Shown: in pieces, positions 60,256-64,000 of the stretch
Layout of the letters: every line of letters begins with the position of its first letter
How positions within the stretch are numbered: position 1 is the stretch's first letter
NCBI RefSeq assembly: GCF_000445475.1
Contig: NZ_AUPZ01000010.1
Coordinates: forward strand, 62,001-126,000
Length of the DNA: 64,000 nucleotides
Direction of reading: 5' to 3'
From: Sulfurimonas hongkongensis
GTDB taxonomy: Bacteria; Campylobacterota; Campylobacteria; Campylobacterales; Sulfurimonadaceae
Notes under the pieces: generated by a model
What the model saw: the letters and a program-made list of their open reading frames with translations, nothing else
The model's database searches: none
What the model was told of the DNA's origin: nothing
Translations under genes and position numbers: made by a program

Positions 60256-61656
60256 ATGGGTTCAAGTATTAGCTCACTAGGTATTGGTTCGGGAGTCTTA
60301 ACAGCAGATGTTATCGACCAGCTAAAAGAGGCTGATGAAGCTCGAATCGTTAAGCCTTTAGAAAACAAAATTACTGAAAATAACCAAAAACAAGATGCTC
60401 ATAAGTTGCTAGATTCGCTTATGAAGAGTTTTAAAGCGAATGCATCTGCTTTGAGTTTTGATACTATTTTTGATAACAAAACCGTAGAAAGTAGTGGTAA
60501 GGCAAAGGTAGAGGTGGATGCAGGTGCAACTGTAGAATCTTTTACACTAGAGACTACAACCCTTGCTAAAAAAGACATAACAAGCTTTGGAGAGTTTGAT
60601 GGTAAATCATCGGCCTTGGTCGGCAGTGGGGAAAGTGGTGTCTTAAACCTAACAATAGATGGATCAACTTATGGTATAGCCTATGATGACACTACAACAC
60701 TAGAGAGTTTAGCTCAGTCTATTACTGATGAGGCTGGAGCTAGAATCTCAGCTTCTATCTTGCAAACAGGTGATGGTAAGTATAGTCTTGTGCTCTCTTC
60801 AAAGGAAACTGGTGCTAATCAAGCTATAACCATAGAAGATACTGATGATGGTTCAATTGGTAATGGTACATTAGGTGGGATGTTTGATGCTTATGATGCG
60901 GGCACAAATCCTGATGGATATCAAAATATTCAAGCAGCTGGGGATTCAGAATTTTTATACAATGGGATTACAGTTAAAAGATCTACAAATGAAATAAGTG
61001 ACCTTATAATTGGTGTAAATATTGAGCTAAAAGAGGAAGGAGATTTTTCTTTAGTCGATATCTCACAAGATACTACTGTTGTAGCCGATGAGCTACAACT
61101 CTTTACAGATAGTTACAATACACTTATGAGTAACTTGCACGATATGACCTTAAAAGATAAAGAGACTGGTGCTGAGGGGATATTTAACGGAGACTCGTTT
61201 GTAAAGTCTATCTCTAGGGACTTAACTAAAACCATCACTTCTCTTAGCTCAGATGGTGATTCTTTGGTAAATTACGGCATAGACTTAGATAGAAATGGTC
61301 ATATGAGCTTTAGCAAAGCAACTTTAGATGAAAAAATAAAATCAGATCCTGATGGGGTAGAGGAATTTTTTACTGGAAGTATCGACAGTGAGGGAAACAG
61401 AGTAGATGGTATTTTTACAACTATAGATGATAAACTAAAAAGTTATACCGGATATGGAAATCAGCTTAGTAATTTTGAAAATAATTTAAAGAGCGAAGCT
61501 ACAAACTTGTCTAAAAGTCATGCAGCGGCAAAGGCATCACTTGATGCAAGGTATGAAATAATGACAAAAAGATTTACCGCTTATGATGCAATGATAAGTA
61601 GGGTTAACTCCCAATTCTCATCCCTTCAAATGATGATAGATGCTGAAACGAAATAA
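60256..61656 (+). CDS. fliD: Flagellar filament cap protein FliD
   Basis: 466 residues. Starts SSISSLGIGSGVLTADVIDQ as FliD proteins do, with EADEARIVKPLENKI and the ends of the coiled coil. ANQAITIEDTDDGS and a C-terminal helix (KRFTAYDAMISRVNSQFSSL) complete the fold. FliD caps the growing filament and helps flagellin polymerise. AAAGGA lies before the ATG. pseB follows after six bases, linking filament assembly and flagellin sugar synthesis. Confidence 0.94.
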   Translation: MGSSISSLGIGSGVLTADVIDQLKEADEARIVKPLENKITENNQKQDAHKLLDSLMKSFKANASALSFDTIFDNKTVESSGKAKVEVDAGATVESFTLETTTLAKKDITSFGEFDGKSSALVGSGESGVLNLTIDGSTYGIAYDDTTTLESLAQSITDEAGARISASILQTGDGKYSLVLSSKETGANQAITIEDTDDGSIGNGTLGGMFDAYDAGTNPDGYQNIQAAGDSEFLYNGITVKRSTNEISDLIIGVNIELKEEGDFSLVDISQDTTVVADELQLFTDSYNTLMSNLHDMTLKDKETGAEGIFNGDSFVKSISRDLTKTITSLSSDGDSLVNYGIDLDRNGHMSFSKATLDEKIKSDPDGVEEFFTGSIDSEGNRVDGIFTTIDDKLKSYTGYGNQLSNFENNLKSEATNLSKSHAAAKASLDARYEIMTKRFTAYDAMISRVNSQFSSLQMMIDAETK

Positions 61657-61662
61657 AATTAG

Positions 61663-63729
<2,067 letters not shown>

Positions 63730-63737
<8 letters not shown>

Positions 63738-64000
63738 ATGTGTAGCCATAATCCCAGCACGAGGTGGAAGTAAACGCATACCTAGGAAAAATATAAAAGA
63801 TTTTTTTTCTAAGCCACTTATTGCCTATAGTATCGAGACTGCACTAAAATCCAAACTCTTTGATAGAGTCATTGTGAGCACTGATGACGAGGAGATTGCT
63901 CGTACTGCTAAAGAGTATGGAGCAGAGGTTCCATTTTTGCGACCATCTGAGCTAAGTGATGACTTTACAGGAGTTGGAGCCGTCGTAGAACATACACTAA
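63730..64000 (+). CDS. pseF: Pseudaminic acid cytidylyltransferase, PseF (5' part, cut by window)
   Basis: The ATG at 63730 overlaps the end of pseC by eight bases. The first 90 residues have CVAIIPARGGSKRIPRKNIK, SKPLIAYSIETALKS, VIVSTDDEEIA and AEVPFLRPSELSDDFTG, typical of CMP-sialic/pseudaminic acid synthetases. It activates Pse with CTP. Right edge truncates the gene. Confidence 0.93.

Overview
The window looks like an ordinary chromosome segment of a Sulfurimonas-like Campylobacterota bacterium. Supporting this are AT-rich coding sequence, the recA-eno-(DivIC-like)-(AMIN protein) gene order, cdsA next to dxr, a FliD/FliS block followed by pseB-pseC-pseF (pseudaminic acid for flagellin glycosylation), an MqnD-type futalosine-pathway enzyme, and many GGDEF/EAL, chemoreceptor and histidine kinase genes. 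The assignment is made by eye from protein motifs and gene order; no database search was run.

Layout: 1-2.4 kb corrinoid uptake (BtuF-type binding protein, cut by the window edge, and a BtuB-type receptor). 2.8-5.9 kb REC-GGDEF-EAL protein convergent with a PAS histidine kinase. 5.9-7.3 kb NFACT/RqcH-family protein. 7.4-7.9 kb a tandem array of a 111-bp unit. 7.9-14.3 kb cdsA-dxr, an APC transporter, tsaD, tpx and an outer-membrane barrel. 14.3-16.2 kb murB-fliQ-mqnD (minus). 16.4-19.9 kb recA-eno-divIC-like-AMIN and a tiny lipoprotein. 19.9-22.2 kb DUF4105 and DUF3015 proteins. 22.4-24.8 kb magnesium transport (MgtE, CNNM-type). 25-28.3 kb a PepSY protein, an ABC exporter and an SO_0444-type permease. 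28.3-32.2 kb gltX, a SurA-like chaperone, a dCMP deaminase, a NifU-like protein without cluster cysteines and an ArsC-like protein. 32.5-36.0 kb an accessory block with two methyltransferases and an asparagine-synthetase-like enzyme lacking its glutaminase start. 36.0-37.0 kb a flavin oxidoreductase.

A 4.5-kb genomic island lies at about 36,993-41,586, inserted in the 3' part of a tRNA-Leu gene and bounded by a 69-bp direct repeat. It carries a Fic protein, a DUF6933 protein, an AbiEi/AbiEii toxin-antitoxin pair and a frameshifted, truncated integrase. Five tRNA genes follow (Leu, Arg, Arg, His, Pro, all minus), with a second tandem array (82-bp unit) between two of them. From 42.6 kb come a sodium-coupled transporter, a heme-binding-type diguanylate cyclase, thiG, NAD(P)HX repair, purN, kpsF-rluB-rarA, a STAS / NIT-chemoreceptor / HATPase operon, rplT-rpmI, the SRP RNA gene, a nucleosidase-like/NagZ/MltB/SDR operon and the flagellar and pseudaminic-acid block to the right edge.

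Noteworthy signals: several genes appear to be leaderless, with a TATAAT-like box 6-7 bases before the ATG and no Shine-Dalgarno. A perfect 16-bp palindrome sits between the -35 and -10 boxes of the AbiE operon. One outer-membrane-type gene seems to need an ATT start codon to include its signal peptide. At least three dispersed palindromic repeat families plus two tandem arrays sharing one core occupy the intergenic regions.
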